21,353 bases of DNA from Pseudomonas sp. (lineage in GTDB: Bacteria; Pseudomonadota; Gammaproteobacteria; Pseudomonadales; Pseudomonadaceae), in the NCBI RefSeq assembly GCF_002796985.1, contig NZ_PEKX01000021.1, positions 1 to 21,353 on the forward strand, read 5' to 3'. The notes beneath the pieces were generated by a model. It was not told the origin of the DNA. It did no database searches and saw only the letters and a list, made by a program, of their open reading frames with translations. A program made the translations under genes and the position numbers. Positions 14,593 to 21,291 of the stretch are shown piece by piece. How positions within the stretch are numbered: position 1 is the first letter of the stretch; the number at the start of each line of letters is the position of its first letter.

Positions 14593-14662
14593 TTCGCGAG
14601 CAAGCTCGTTCCTGCAGGTCGGCCGCGGCGCGCTCTTCGTAGGAGCGAGCTTGCTCGCGAAG
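14593..14662. repeat. Inverted pair of REP sequences (REPIN-like)
   Basis: The right copy (14638-14662) reads GTAGGAGCGAGCTTGCTCGC plus GAAG. The left copy (14593-14617) is its reverse complement with minor changes (TTCGCGAGCAAGCTCGTTCC). Each copy contains its own short palindrome (GCGAGCTTGCTCGC), and the inverted pair could fold into a longer hairpin. Such doublets are dispersed in Pseudomonas and thought to be mobilised by RAYT transposases; no RAYT gene is in the window. Confidence 0.8.
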
Positions 14663-14813
14663 CCTCGCCCAAACCGCACTCCCCGCCGCTCAATCAGCTC
14701 CCGCACCGGGATATCCGAGGCTAGAGCCCCCGAACGATCTCCCCCGAAAAATCTGAGAAATTTCCTGCCGATCAGGTTTTTCTGAGGACGATTCCTGGCT
14801 TACCCTTACGACC

Positions 14814-14834
14814 AATAACAACAAGAACATAAGG
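14814..14834 (+). promoter_or_regulatory. A-rich Hfq/Crc-type motif at the ribosome site of the amine oxidase gene
   Basis: AATAACAACAAGAAC fits repeated AAnAAnAA units, the pattern bound by Hfq with Crc in catabolite repression of Pseudomonas mRNAs. It lies just before AAGG (14831-14834), the Shine-Dalgarno of the ATG at 14843, where binding would block translation. Amine catabolism genes are plausible targets. Confidence 0.45.
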
Positions 14835-14842
14835 TCGCAAAC

Positions 14843-16231
14843 ATGAATCGCAGCGATGTGATCGTGGTGGGCGCCGGCATTTCGGGGCTGACCGCGGCCT
14901 GGCGTCTGGCGCAAGCCGGACGGCGGGTCAAAGTGCTCGAGGCCAACAAGCGCGTCGGTGGACGTACCCTCAACCATCGCTTCGCCAGCGGCGAAGTGGT
15001 CGAGGTCGGCGGCCAATGGGTCGGCCCGACCCAGGAGCGTATCCTTTCGCTGCTGGCCGAGCTCGGCCTGTCGACCTATCCGCAATGGAATCAGGGCGAC
15101 AATCTCACCCTTTTCGGTGGCCGGCTCAGGCCGTATCGCGGCACCATCCCGAAGCTTCCTCCCCACGTACTGCTCGATGTCCTTCAGGCCCATGTGCGTC
15201 TGGACCGCATGGCACGGGAAATCCCGCTGAATGACCCCAGCCTGCACCCCAAGGCGCCGCAGTGGGACAGCCTCACCTTCGCCGAATGGCTGCGGCGCAA
15301 TGTGCGTACCTCCACCGGGCGCAAGGTCTTCGAGCTGATGTGCGGCGCCGTGTTCGCGGCCAGTCCCCACGACCTCTCGTTCCTCCACGTACTTTTCTAC
15401 ATTCACAGCGGTACCGACCTCGACACCCTGCTGGGCGTTGACGGCGGCGCCCAGCAGGACCGCATCCTTGGCGGTTCCCAGCGGATCAGCGAAACCCTGG
15501 CCGAACGCCTCGGCGGTGTGATCACGGGCGAGCCGGTGCGCGCCGTGCGCCAGGACGGCAGCCGAGTCGAACTGGTGACCGACCGCGGCACGCACCAGGC
15601 CAGCCATGTCATCTTCGCCATCCCGCCGACTCAACTGCTGCGCATCACCCAGGAACCGCTGCTGCCCAGCTGGCGCGACCAGTTGCTGCAACGCCTGCCC
15701 CAGGGGGCGGTGATCAAGTGCATGGCGCTCTACGACAAACCCTTCTGGCGCGATAAGAACCTCTCCGGCCAGGCCACCAGCGAGACCGGCCCGGTGCGCC
15801 TGACCTTCGACAACAGCGTCCCCGATTCCGGGCGCGGCGTGCTGCTGGGATTCATCGAAGGCGACGAGGCGCGGCAGTGGAACGCCCGGCCCGCCGGCGA
15901 CCGCCGTGGCCAGGTGCTGGACTGCTTCGCCCGCTACTTCGGCGAGCAGGCGCTGAATCCGGTGGATTACGTGGACAAATCCTGGGCCGAGGAACCCTTC
16001 GCCCGGGGCTGCTATGCCGCCCTGTTCCCGCCGGGGCTGTGGAGCGCTGGCGCAGCGCGCCTACGCGAACCCTACGGGCGTCTGCACTTCGCCGGCACCG
16101 AAACGGCAACGCGCTGGATGGGCTATTTCGACGGGGCCGTGGAGGCCGGGGAGCGCGCCGCGCGGGAAGTGCTCGGCGCGCGGGAAGATCACGGGGAGGA
16201 AGACTATGTGCGACACCTTGGTATTGCGTAG
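14843..16231 (+). CDS. Flavin monoamine oxidase, MAO-A/B-like
   Basis: This 462-residue FAD enzyme probably oxidises primary amines to aldehydes with release of ammonia and hydrogen peroxide. The FAD fold is clear: GAGISG (10-15), an acidic residue closing the second strand (E33) and GGRT (39-42). The C-terminal half is strikingly close to human MAO-B: VIKCMALYDKPFW near 290, GCYAALFPPG near 389 and HFAGTETATRWMGY near 417. C390 matches the cysteine that binds FAD covalently in MAO-A/B (C397 in MAO-B), whereas many bacterial amine oxidases bind FAD non-covalently. There is no C-terminal membrane anchor, so it is probably soluble in the cytoplasm. AAGG lies 8 nt upstream of the ATG. The end overlaps the secernin gene by 26 nt. 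The amine substrate cannot be deduced. Confidence 0.88.
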   Translation: MNRSDVIVVGAGISGLTAAWRLAQAGRRVKVLEANKRVGGRTLNHRFASGEVVEVGGQWVGPTQERILSLLAELGLSTYPQWNQGDNLTLFGGRLRPYRGTIPKLPPHVLLDVLQAHVRLDRMAREIPLNDPSLHPKAPQWDSLTFAEWLRRNVRTSTGRKVFELMCGAVFAASPHDLSFLHVLFYIHSGTDLDTLLGVDGGAQQDRILGGSQRISETLAERLGGVITGEPVRAVRQDGSRVELVTDRGTHQASHVIFAIPPTQLLRITQEPLLPSWRDQLLQRLPQGAVIKCMALYDKPFWRDKNLSGQATSETGPVRLTFDNSVPDSGRGVLLGFIEGDEARQWNARPAGDRRGQVLDCFARYFGEQALNPVDYVDKSWAEEPFARGCYAALFPPGLWSAGAARLREPYGRLHFAGTETATRWMGYFDGAVEAGERAAREVLGAREDHGEEDYVRHLGIA

Positions 16232-17450
16232 CGGCGGGGCCACCTGGTTCGCCAAGAACAGCGACCGCGAACCCGCCGAAGCGCAACGCCTGATCCGCCT
16301 GCCCGCCGTTAGCGGCGACAGCGCGGCCACGGTGCGCACCAGCTACCTGCAGATCCCCCAGACCGCCAACCGCCACGGGGTCATCCTCAGCCAGCCGGCC
16401 TGGCTGTGGGGCGCCGAGATGGGCGTCAACGACCGGGGCGTGGCCATCGGCAACGAAGCCGTTTTCACCAAACTGACCCAACGCGACGGCCAAGCCCTGC
16501 TCGGCATGGACTTGCTACGCCTGGGCCTGGAGCGCGGCGGCAGCGCCCGCGAGGCGCTGGCCGTCATCACCGAACTGCTGGAGCGCCACGGCCAGGGCGG
16601 CCCGGCCGGCTACCGCAACAAACGCATGCGCTACGACAACAGCTACCTGATCGCAGATCGCGACGAAGCCTGGGTGCTGGAAACCGCCGGGCGCCTGTGG
16701 GCGGCGAAGAAGGTCGAGCGCTGGGCCATCTCCAACGCCCTGAGCCTCGGTCATGAATACGACCTCGCCAGCCCCAACCTGGAAACCCAGGCGCGCCGCT
16801 TCGGTTGCTGGAATGGCCGTGGCGACTTCCACTTCGCCCGTGCCTTTGACGGCCGCGTGCTGCCGTGGGTGGCTGGCGCCCACCAGCGCCGTCAGCTCAA
16901 CGAAGACTTCCTCGCCCACTGCCCGGCCCAGGTCGACTGGCTGGCGCTGGTGGTCGCCCTGCGCAGCCACGGTCACCGCGGGGATCGCTTCAAGCAGCAC
17001 GACAACCGGCAGATATGCCTGCATGCCGGCAGCTTCTGGCGCCCCTCTCAGACCACCGCCAGCCTCATCGCCCGGCTCGACGGCGAGTCCCCACGCCTTG
17101 CCGCGACTGCGACTTCCGCCCCCTGCCTGTCGATGTTCCAGCCGCTGGGCTTCGACGAGCGCGCCGGGGAAGGGCTGCTCAGCCGCGAGACCGACGCCGT
17201 GGAAGATTCCCTCTGGTGGCGCTTCGAGACCGTACACCAGCGCGCCCTGGCTGACCCCGACTTCGCCGACGCCCTGCGCGTCGGCCATGGCTGGCTGGAA
17301 ACCGAGTTGCTCAGTGCCCTGGATCGGTGCACGCTGGATTGGCCGCGCCTCGCCGCCGAAGGCCAGGCCTGGCACGACACCTGGCACCAGTTGGCATTGC
17401 AGCAGGCGCCACGCCCGCCGCGCTGGTGGCGATTGAATGCTGTGCGCTGA
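16206..17450 (+). CDS. Bacterial secernin, C69-family N-terminal Cys hydrolase
   Basis: The chosen start gives a 414-residue protein beginning MCDT. In the C69/secernin (Ntn-hydrolase) family the initiator Met is removed and C2 becomes the catalytic nucleophile, which decides this start over longer open frames upstream. A GGAGGA site lies about 5 nt before the ATG. Several blocks match animal secernins: SQPAWLWGAEMGVNDRGV (about 62-79), LLGMDLLRLGLERG (about 98-111) and DRDEAWVLET (about 151-160). The family is related to dipeptidase PepD, but true substrates of secernins are mostly unknown. The 26-nt overlap with the amine oxidase implies coupled expression, suggesting it hydrolyses an amide or peptide linked to amine metabolism; that is inference. 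No signal peptide is present. Confidence 0.85.
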   Translation: MCDTLVLRSGGATWFAKNSDREPAEAQRLIRLPAVSGDSAATVRTSYLQIPQTANRHGVILSQPAWLWGAEMGVNDRGVAIGNEAVFTKLTQRDGQALLGMDLLRLGLERGGSAREALAVITELLERHGQGGPAGYRNKRMRYDNSYLIADRDEAWVLETAGRLWAAKKVERWAISNALSLGHEYDLASPNLETQARRFGCWNGRGDFHFARAFDGRVLPWVAGAHQRRQLNEDFLAHCPAQVDWLALVVALRSHGHRGDRFKQHDNRQICLHAGSFWRPSQTTASLIARLDGESPRLAATATSAPCLSMFQPLGFDERAGEGLLSRETDAVEDSLWWRFETVHQRALADPDFADALRVGHGWLETELLSALDRCTLDWPRLAAEGQAWHDTWHQLALQQAPRPPRWWRLNAVR

Positions 17451-17513
17451 TGCGGCTTGTCAGCCACGCCCGCGCTGCGTAAGGTGCCGCCAGCCAATGA
17501 TGAGGAGCCGGAC

Positions 17514-18158
17514 ATGAGCGATCTGCAGGAACTGTTCGACAACAACGCCCGCTGGGCCGAAGCCATCAAGCAGGAAGACCCTGACTTCTTCGCCAAGCTG
17601 GCACGCCAGCAGGCCCCCGAGTACTTGTGGATCGGCTGCTCCGATGCGCGCGTGCCGTCCAACCAGATCGTCGGCCTGCTGCCGGGCGACCTGTTCGTCC
17701 ACCGCAACGTCGCCAACGTCGTGCTGCATACTGACCTCAACTGCCTGTCAGTCATCCAGTTCGCCGTCGATGTGCTCAAGGTGAAGCATATCCTGGTCAC
17801 CGGCCACTATGGTTGCGGCGGCGTGCGCGCCGCACTGCAGCACACCCAGCTCGGCCTGATCGACGGCTGGCTGCGCAGCATTCGCGACCTTGCCTACGAA
17901 TACCGCGACCATCTCGCCCAGTTCGAGAAGGACGACGAGCGCGTCGATCGCCTTTGCGAACTCAACGTCATCCAGCAGGTGGCCAACGTCAGTCACACCA
18001 GCATCGTCCAGAACGCCTGGCACCGTGGCCAGGAGCTCTCCGTGCACGGCTGCATCTACGGCATCAAGGACGGCCTCTGGAAGAACCTCAACGTCACCGT
18101 CAGCGGCCTCGACCAACTGCCGCCGCAATACCGCCTGCGCCCACTCGGCCAGCTTTGA
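17514..18158 (+). CDS. can: Beta-class carbonic anhydrase
   Basis: This 214-residue zinc enzyme interconverts CO2 and bicarbonate. The zinc site and catalytic dyad are all present: C42, D44, R46 in GCSDARVPS, then H98 and C101 in GHYGCGG, at the same numbers as in E. coli Can. It probably corresponds to psCA3 (PA4676) of P. aeruginosa. The ATG at 17514 is preferred over an upstream TTG because GAGGAG (17502-17507) is spaced 6 nt from it and the numbering fits the family. It lies 63 nt after the secernin gene. The stop codon overlaps the start of the next gene. Confidence 0.95.
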   Translation: MSDLQELFDNNARWAEAIKQEDPDFFAKLARQQAPEYLWIGCSDARVPSNQIVGLLPGDLFVHRNVANVVLHTDLNCLSVIQFAVDVLKVKHILVTGHYGCGGVRAALQHTQLGLIDGWLRSIRDLAYEYRDHLAQFEKDDERVDRLCELNVIQQVANVSHTSIVQNAWHRGQELSVHGCIYGIKDGLWKNLNVTVSGLDQLPPQYRLRPLGQL

Positions 18159-19156
18159 ACCGACGCCTTTGCGTCATCCCCGGTGACGGTATCGGCCGCG
18201 AGGTCGTGCCCGTCGCCGTGCAGGTTCTGCAGCATCTGCTGCCCGATCTTCAGGTAGAAGAAGCCGACGCCGGCTGGGACTGCTTCCAGCGCCACGGCAC
18301 TTCCGTTCCCGACTCCACCTACGAGCGCTTGCGTGCTTGCGGCGCCGGCCTGTTCGGCGCTGTTTCCTCACCCAGCCACAAGGTCGAGGGCTACCGCAGC
18401 GCCATCCTCAGCCTGCGCCAGGGGCTGGCGCTGAACCTCAACCTGCGGCCAGTGCGCTCGCGCCCAGTGGTCTCGCCCCGCGCCGGCATCGACCTGCTGG
18501 TTCTGCGGGAAAACAGTGAAGGCCTTTACAGCGGCCGCGAACACTGGGAAGCCGAAGGCGTCGCCATCGCCAAGCGCGTCATCAGCCGCGCCGCCTGCGA
18601 ACTCCTCGCCGCTGGCGCCGCCGAACTCGCCCGCCAGCGCCACGCCCGGCGCATCACCCTCGTGCACAAGGCCAACGTCCTACCGCTCACCTGCGGACTG
18701 TTCCGCGACACCTGCCGCGACATCCTGGCCGAAGACGGCTGGAGCGACGTGCTCGACGAGCGCCTGGTCGACGTCGCCGCCCTGCAACTGGTCGAGCGCC
18801 CGGAAGCCTTCGACCTGATCGTCACCACCAACCTCTTCGGCGACATCCTCTCCGACCTCGCCAGCCACTGGGGCGGCGGCCTGGGTCTGGCGCCGTCGCT
18901 CAACCTCGGCGCCGGCATCGCCCTGGCCGAACCCATCCACGGCAGCGCCCCCGATATTGCCGGCTCCGGCCGCGCCAACCCGCTGGCCGCCATCCTCAGC
19001 GCCGGCATGTTGCTGCGGTATTACTGGCAACTGCCAGAGCTGGCGGAGCGGATCGATACGGCGGTGGATGGATTTCTGCAGGAGGAGGGGAGTGTGGACT
19101 TTGGCGGCGAGACGACGCGGGTTATCGGGAAGGGAGTGCTGGAGCGCCTAGGCTAA
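18155..19156 (+). CDS. Isocitrate/isopropylmalate-family beta-decarboxylating dehydrogenase
   Basis: This 333-residue protein oxidises and decarboxylates a 2-hydroxy acid using NAD and a divalent metal. Family features are: IPGDGIG at the N terminus, NLNLRPVRSRP (substrate arginines, about 95-106), Y125 and K172 (catalytic pair), metal aspartates D206, D230 and D234 (VTTNLFGDILSDLAS), and HGSAPDIAGSGRANP (NAD-type cofactor loop). The substrate loop (GYRSAILSLRQ) looks more like homoisocitrate/isocitrate-type members than LeuB, so the exact substrate is open. The start is inferred to be TTG at 18155, overlapping the carbonic anhydrase stop by 4 nt (TTGA), because the Rossmann-like IPGDGIG motif begins eight residues later and no ATG or GTG is available before it. 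Confidence 0.87.
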   Translation: MNRRLCVIPGDGIGREVVPVAVQVLQHLLPDLQVEEADAGWDCFQRHGTSVPDSTYERLRACGAGLFGAVSSPSHKVEGYRSAILSLRQGLALNLNLRPVRSRPVVSPRAGIDLLVLRENSEGLYSGREHWEAEGVAIAKRVISRAACELLAAGAAELARQRHARRITLVHKANVLPLTCGLFRDTCRDILAEDGWSDVLDERLVDVAALQLVERPEAFDLIVTTNLFGDILSDLASHWGGGLGLAPSLNLGAGIALAEPIHGSAPDIAGSGRANPLAAILSAGMLLRYYWQLPELAERIDTAVDGFLQEEGSVDFGGETTRVIGKGVLERLG

Positions 19157-19236
19157 ACGGACGCCCGTCACCCTGTCTGGACAGCCCGCCATTCGCCACC
19201 CAAGGTGAAAGTAACCCCTTTCCCTTGGTGCCCAGC

Positions 19237-19929
19237 ATGTGCGGACGCTACGTCAGCCCCGAAGAGGCCGCCATCGAACGCTACTGGCACATCGGCGCGC
19301 GCACACCGCCGCGCTGGCCGAATGCCTGCTACAACGTCGCCCCGACCATGACCGTGCCCATCCTGCGTCACGACGAAAGCGGCCAACTCAAACTGCTGCC
19401 CGCACGCTGGGGCCTGATCCCCGACTGGTGGAAGGAATCTACCCCGCCGCGCTTCTCCTTCAATGCCCGCAGCGAAGACGCCGCCGGCAAACCCCTTTGG
19501 CGCCAGGCCCTGCGCAGCACCCGCTGCCTGATGCCTGCACTGGGCTGGTATGAATGGAACGAGAAGGAATCTGTGTGCAACCCTGCCGGTCGCGAGGTCC
19601 GCCAACCCTACTTCATCCACAGCCCAACCGACCCCATCATCGCCATCGCTGGCCTTTGCTCGCTGTGGATAACCCCAAATGGAGAGCCTGTACTCTCCTG
19701 CGCCCTGTTGACTCGCTCCGCCGCGCCCTGCATCGAACACATTCATCACCGCATGCCCGTGGTGCTTGCGCCGGAGAGCTTTGAGGAATGGTTATCTGCT
19801 GCTACGCGCAGCGAAACACTAGGCGATTTGATTCACCATGCAAGGGATGACTTTGCGGGACACCGGGTGTCGTTGCGGGTGAATAACGCGAGGAATGATT
19901 CGGTGGAGTTGATCGAAAGCGCGGACTGA
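19237..19929 (+). CDS. SRAP-domain protein (YedK/HMCES), abasic-site DNA crosslinker
   Basis: This 230-residue protein is a stand-alone SRAP domain. C2, exposed after Met removal, is the residue that forms a thiazolidine crosslink with abasic sites in single-stranded DNA. Other active-site features are N33 (YNVAPT), WGLIPDWW (58-65), NARSE (76-80), E106 (LGWYEW) and H170 in the HxRMP motif. All required residues are present, so it should be active in shielding abasic sites. The ATG at 19237 is fixed by C2; a TTG at 19225 would bury it. Ribosome site is weak. The gene is separated by 80 nt from the dehydrogenase. Its stop codon lies next to an integrase remnant in the same frame. Confidence 0.93.
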   Translation: MCGRYVSPEEAAIERYWHIGARTPPRWPNACYNVAPTMTVPILRHDESGQLKLLPARWGLIPDWWKESTPPRFSFNARSEDAAGKPLWRQALRSTRCLMPALGWYEWNEKESVCNPAGREVRQPYFIHSPTDPIIAIAGLCSLWITPNGEPVLSCALLTRSAAPCIEHIHHRMPVVLAPESFEEWLSAATRSETLGDLIHHARDDFAGHRVSLRVNNARNDSVELIESAD

Positions 19930-19941
19930 CCGTTCGGTACA

Positions 19942-20175
19942 ATGCGTCCTGGATATGAGCGCTGTGGATTCCAGACACCGGGGCAACTGACCCACATCCT
20001 CCGCCACACCTTCGCGAGCCATTACATGATGGGAGGAGGGGGCATCCTCACGTTGCAGCGGATCTTGGGGCACTCGTCCATCACGATGAGCATGCGGTAT
20101 GCGCACCTGTCGCCGGAGCATTTGGAGTCCGCAATGCGGTTGTCACCGTTGGCTCAATGCGGGGTATTGGTATGA
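19942..20175 (+). pseudogene. C-terminal remnant of a tyrosine integrase (P2/Pf-phage type)
   Basis: The 77-residue open frame contains THILRHTFASHYM, LQRILGHSSI and MRYAHLSPEHLESA. These are the second half of a tyrosine recombinase active site: H18-x2-R21, H44 and the nucleophile Y53 in local numbering. A full enzyme of this type is about 330 residues; the N-terminal arm- and core-binding domains, the first catalytic Arg and the Lys are missing. No ribosome site precedes the ATG. The remnant begins within about 20 nt of the SRAP stop codon, so a deletion or recombination breakpoint probably lies at 19930-19955. It cannot recombine on its own. Confidence 0.82.
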
Positions 20176-20250
20176 ACCGCACTTGTAATAGCGGTATCCC
20201 TTGCCTTATGAATGGCACATTGAGATCGCCATGGATGTGCGTAAACGGTT

Positions 20251-21075
20251 ATGGATACAGCGGATGTGTCGGTGAGAGGCTTTGTGCGGCAGCTTCGAGC
20301 GAAGGTATGGAGCTGGTACTGGGCACTTCACTCCAATCAGCGATGCTACGTCAATGCAGCTGTTTGTGGAGCGTTGTACCTGCTGTTCAGCCAATTCGAT
20401 TGGGAGCTGAACAAAGGATTCAAAGGCCTCGGGTACATATTCTGGGGGGTGGCTATGATCGCTGATCTTGCCAGCCTCTATAAGGCAATTTCCGAAACCA
20501 CCTTTGGCAAGCTCTTGCTTATTGCCGCTTTGGCATTTGGAACGAACCTAGCCGTTGCGATTGCTAGCCAGGTGGTTAACGGATTGGTTGGTGTGGACCC
20601 TGGCAAGTTCGTTCACACCATTGCCTTTGCAACGGTCTTTGTTGCTCCACCGTTGCTTCTCTTTATGTACGTCTTCCTTCTGGCCCTTGGTACTGGCGGA
20701 CTTGCACTCTATGTAATGTTCAATTTCCTGCCTGACGAAAACTCTCGCGTCATGATGTTTCCTTGGTACAAGCCCCGCGAACGCGGACGTTATCGAGCGC
20801 TTACAGCTTTGGTGCAGGTGATAAGTGCCGTGGTGGTGGTTACCGTCTGCTACCAATGGTGGACGGGGGGCCAGTCTGCCTATGTGTCGTATGCGGAGGA
20901 AAAAACCAAGTGGTTCCTCTACACGTTCGAGATGTTCGGCAAAGCACCGTGTGTTCTGGAGAAAGGGCAGCGGGTAGCATTTCTGGATGGTGATCGCGTG
21001 CTCATGGCGAGCAAGGCGGGGGAGGCGATCACTTTTAAGGTCACGCAATGCGTGATACCCGTAGACGGGATGTAG
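20251..21075 (+). CDS. Unrecognised multi-pass membrane protein in accessory region
   Basis: I cannot assign this 274-residue protein to a family. It has about five or six hydrophobic segments (about 34-50, 60-78, 87-108, 118-157 with a possible double crossing, 183-203), with a Lys/Arg-rich loop (KPRERGRYR near 173) before the last one. It ends in a soluble domain of about 70 residues with two cysteines (in KAPCVLEKG and VTQCVIP) that could form a disulfide in the periplasm. Base composition is visibly less GC-rich than the genes before 19.9 kb, and codon use is relaxed, indicating transfer. It lies between an integrase stub and a tRNA attachment scar, so it is probably cargo of a decayed element. 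The start is uncertain; no strong ribosome site is seen. A strong terminator follows. Confidence 0.65.
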   Translation: MDTADVSVRGFVRQLRAKVWSWYWALHSNQRCYVNAAVCGALYLLFSQFDWELNKGFKGLGYIFWGVAMIADLASLYKAISETTFGKLLLIAALAFGTNLAVAIASQVVNGLVGVDPGKFVHTIAFATVFVAPPLLLFMYVFLLALGTGGLALYVMFNFLPDENSRVMMFPWYKPRERGRYRALTALVQVISAVVVVTVCYQWWTGGQSAYVSYAEEKTKWFLYTFEMFGKAPCVLEKGQRVAFLDGDRVLMASKAGEAITFKVTQCVIPVDGM

Positions 21076-21098
21076 TCGGTTTGTAGTCTGCCGGCCAA

Positions 21099-21133
21099 AA
21101 CAAAGGGTTAGCTTTCGCTAACCCTTTGTTTTG
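21099..21133 (+). terminator. Strong Rho-independent terminator after the membrane-protein gene
   Basis: AACAAAGGGTTAGC (21099-21112) and GCTAACCCTTTGTT (21117-21130) form a perfect 14-bp stem on a TTTC loop, followed by TTG. The A/T-rich base on both sides lets it work in either direction, separating the membrane-protein gene from whatever is transcribed towards it from the right. Confidence 0.85.
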
Positions 21134-21135
21134 TA

Positions 21136-21181
21136 TGGTGGCTACACCGGGACTTGAACCTGGGACATCAGCATTATGAAT
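21136..21181 (-). other. 3' half of a tRNA-Met(CAT) gene, probable attachment-site scar
   Basis: Read on the minus strand, the segment gives an anticodon loop TTCATAA (CAT complementary to 21176-21178), the stem half TGCTG, a T-loop segment GGTTCAAGTCCC, the acceptor half TGTAGCC and ACCA. This is the 3' half of an elongator tRNA-Met. Upstream of the loop the expected CAGCA is replaced by unrelated sequence (GCGA), and no 5' half follows, so it cannot make a tRNA. A break in the anticodon loop is where many tyrosine integrases cross over, so this is best read as one att repeat of an island or prophage. Confidence 0.75.
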
Positions 21182-21291
21182 CGCATGAGAGACACCCCGC
21201 GCTCCCCCGAAGCCTTGTAAATCGGACCTTTCAAAGGCGACAAAACCTCATTTCAACCGGCTGTTTCTGACAACAGGCCTAATGTAGTCAC

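Larger units (their letters stand above)
14523..14842. other. 320-nt non-coding gap with REP elements and a leader
   Basis: No plausible gene is seen here. The left half (14551-14662) holds three REP-type sequences, described separately. The right half is AT-richer, with CCTG-CCGAT-CAGG (14764-14776), a weak dyad, and the leader of the amine oxidase gene. No clear -35/-10 pair could be defined. Confidence 0.6.

Noticed and set aside
19173..19184. CTGTC-TG-GACAG palindrome upstream of the SRAP gene as a LexA box
   Set aside because: The half-sites are separated by only 6 nt between CTG and CAG, where LexA boxes need 10; it may be chance.
21136..21181. A functional tRNA-Met gene
   Set aside because: Only the 3' half is present; the 5' acceptor strand, D-arm and 5' anticodon stem are missing.
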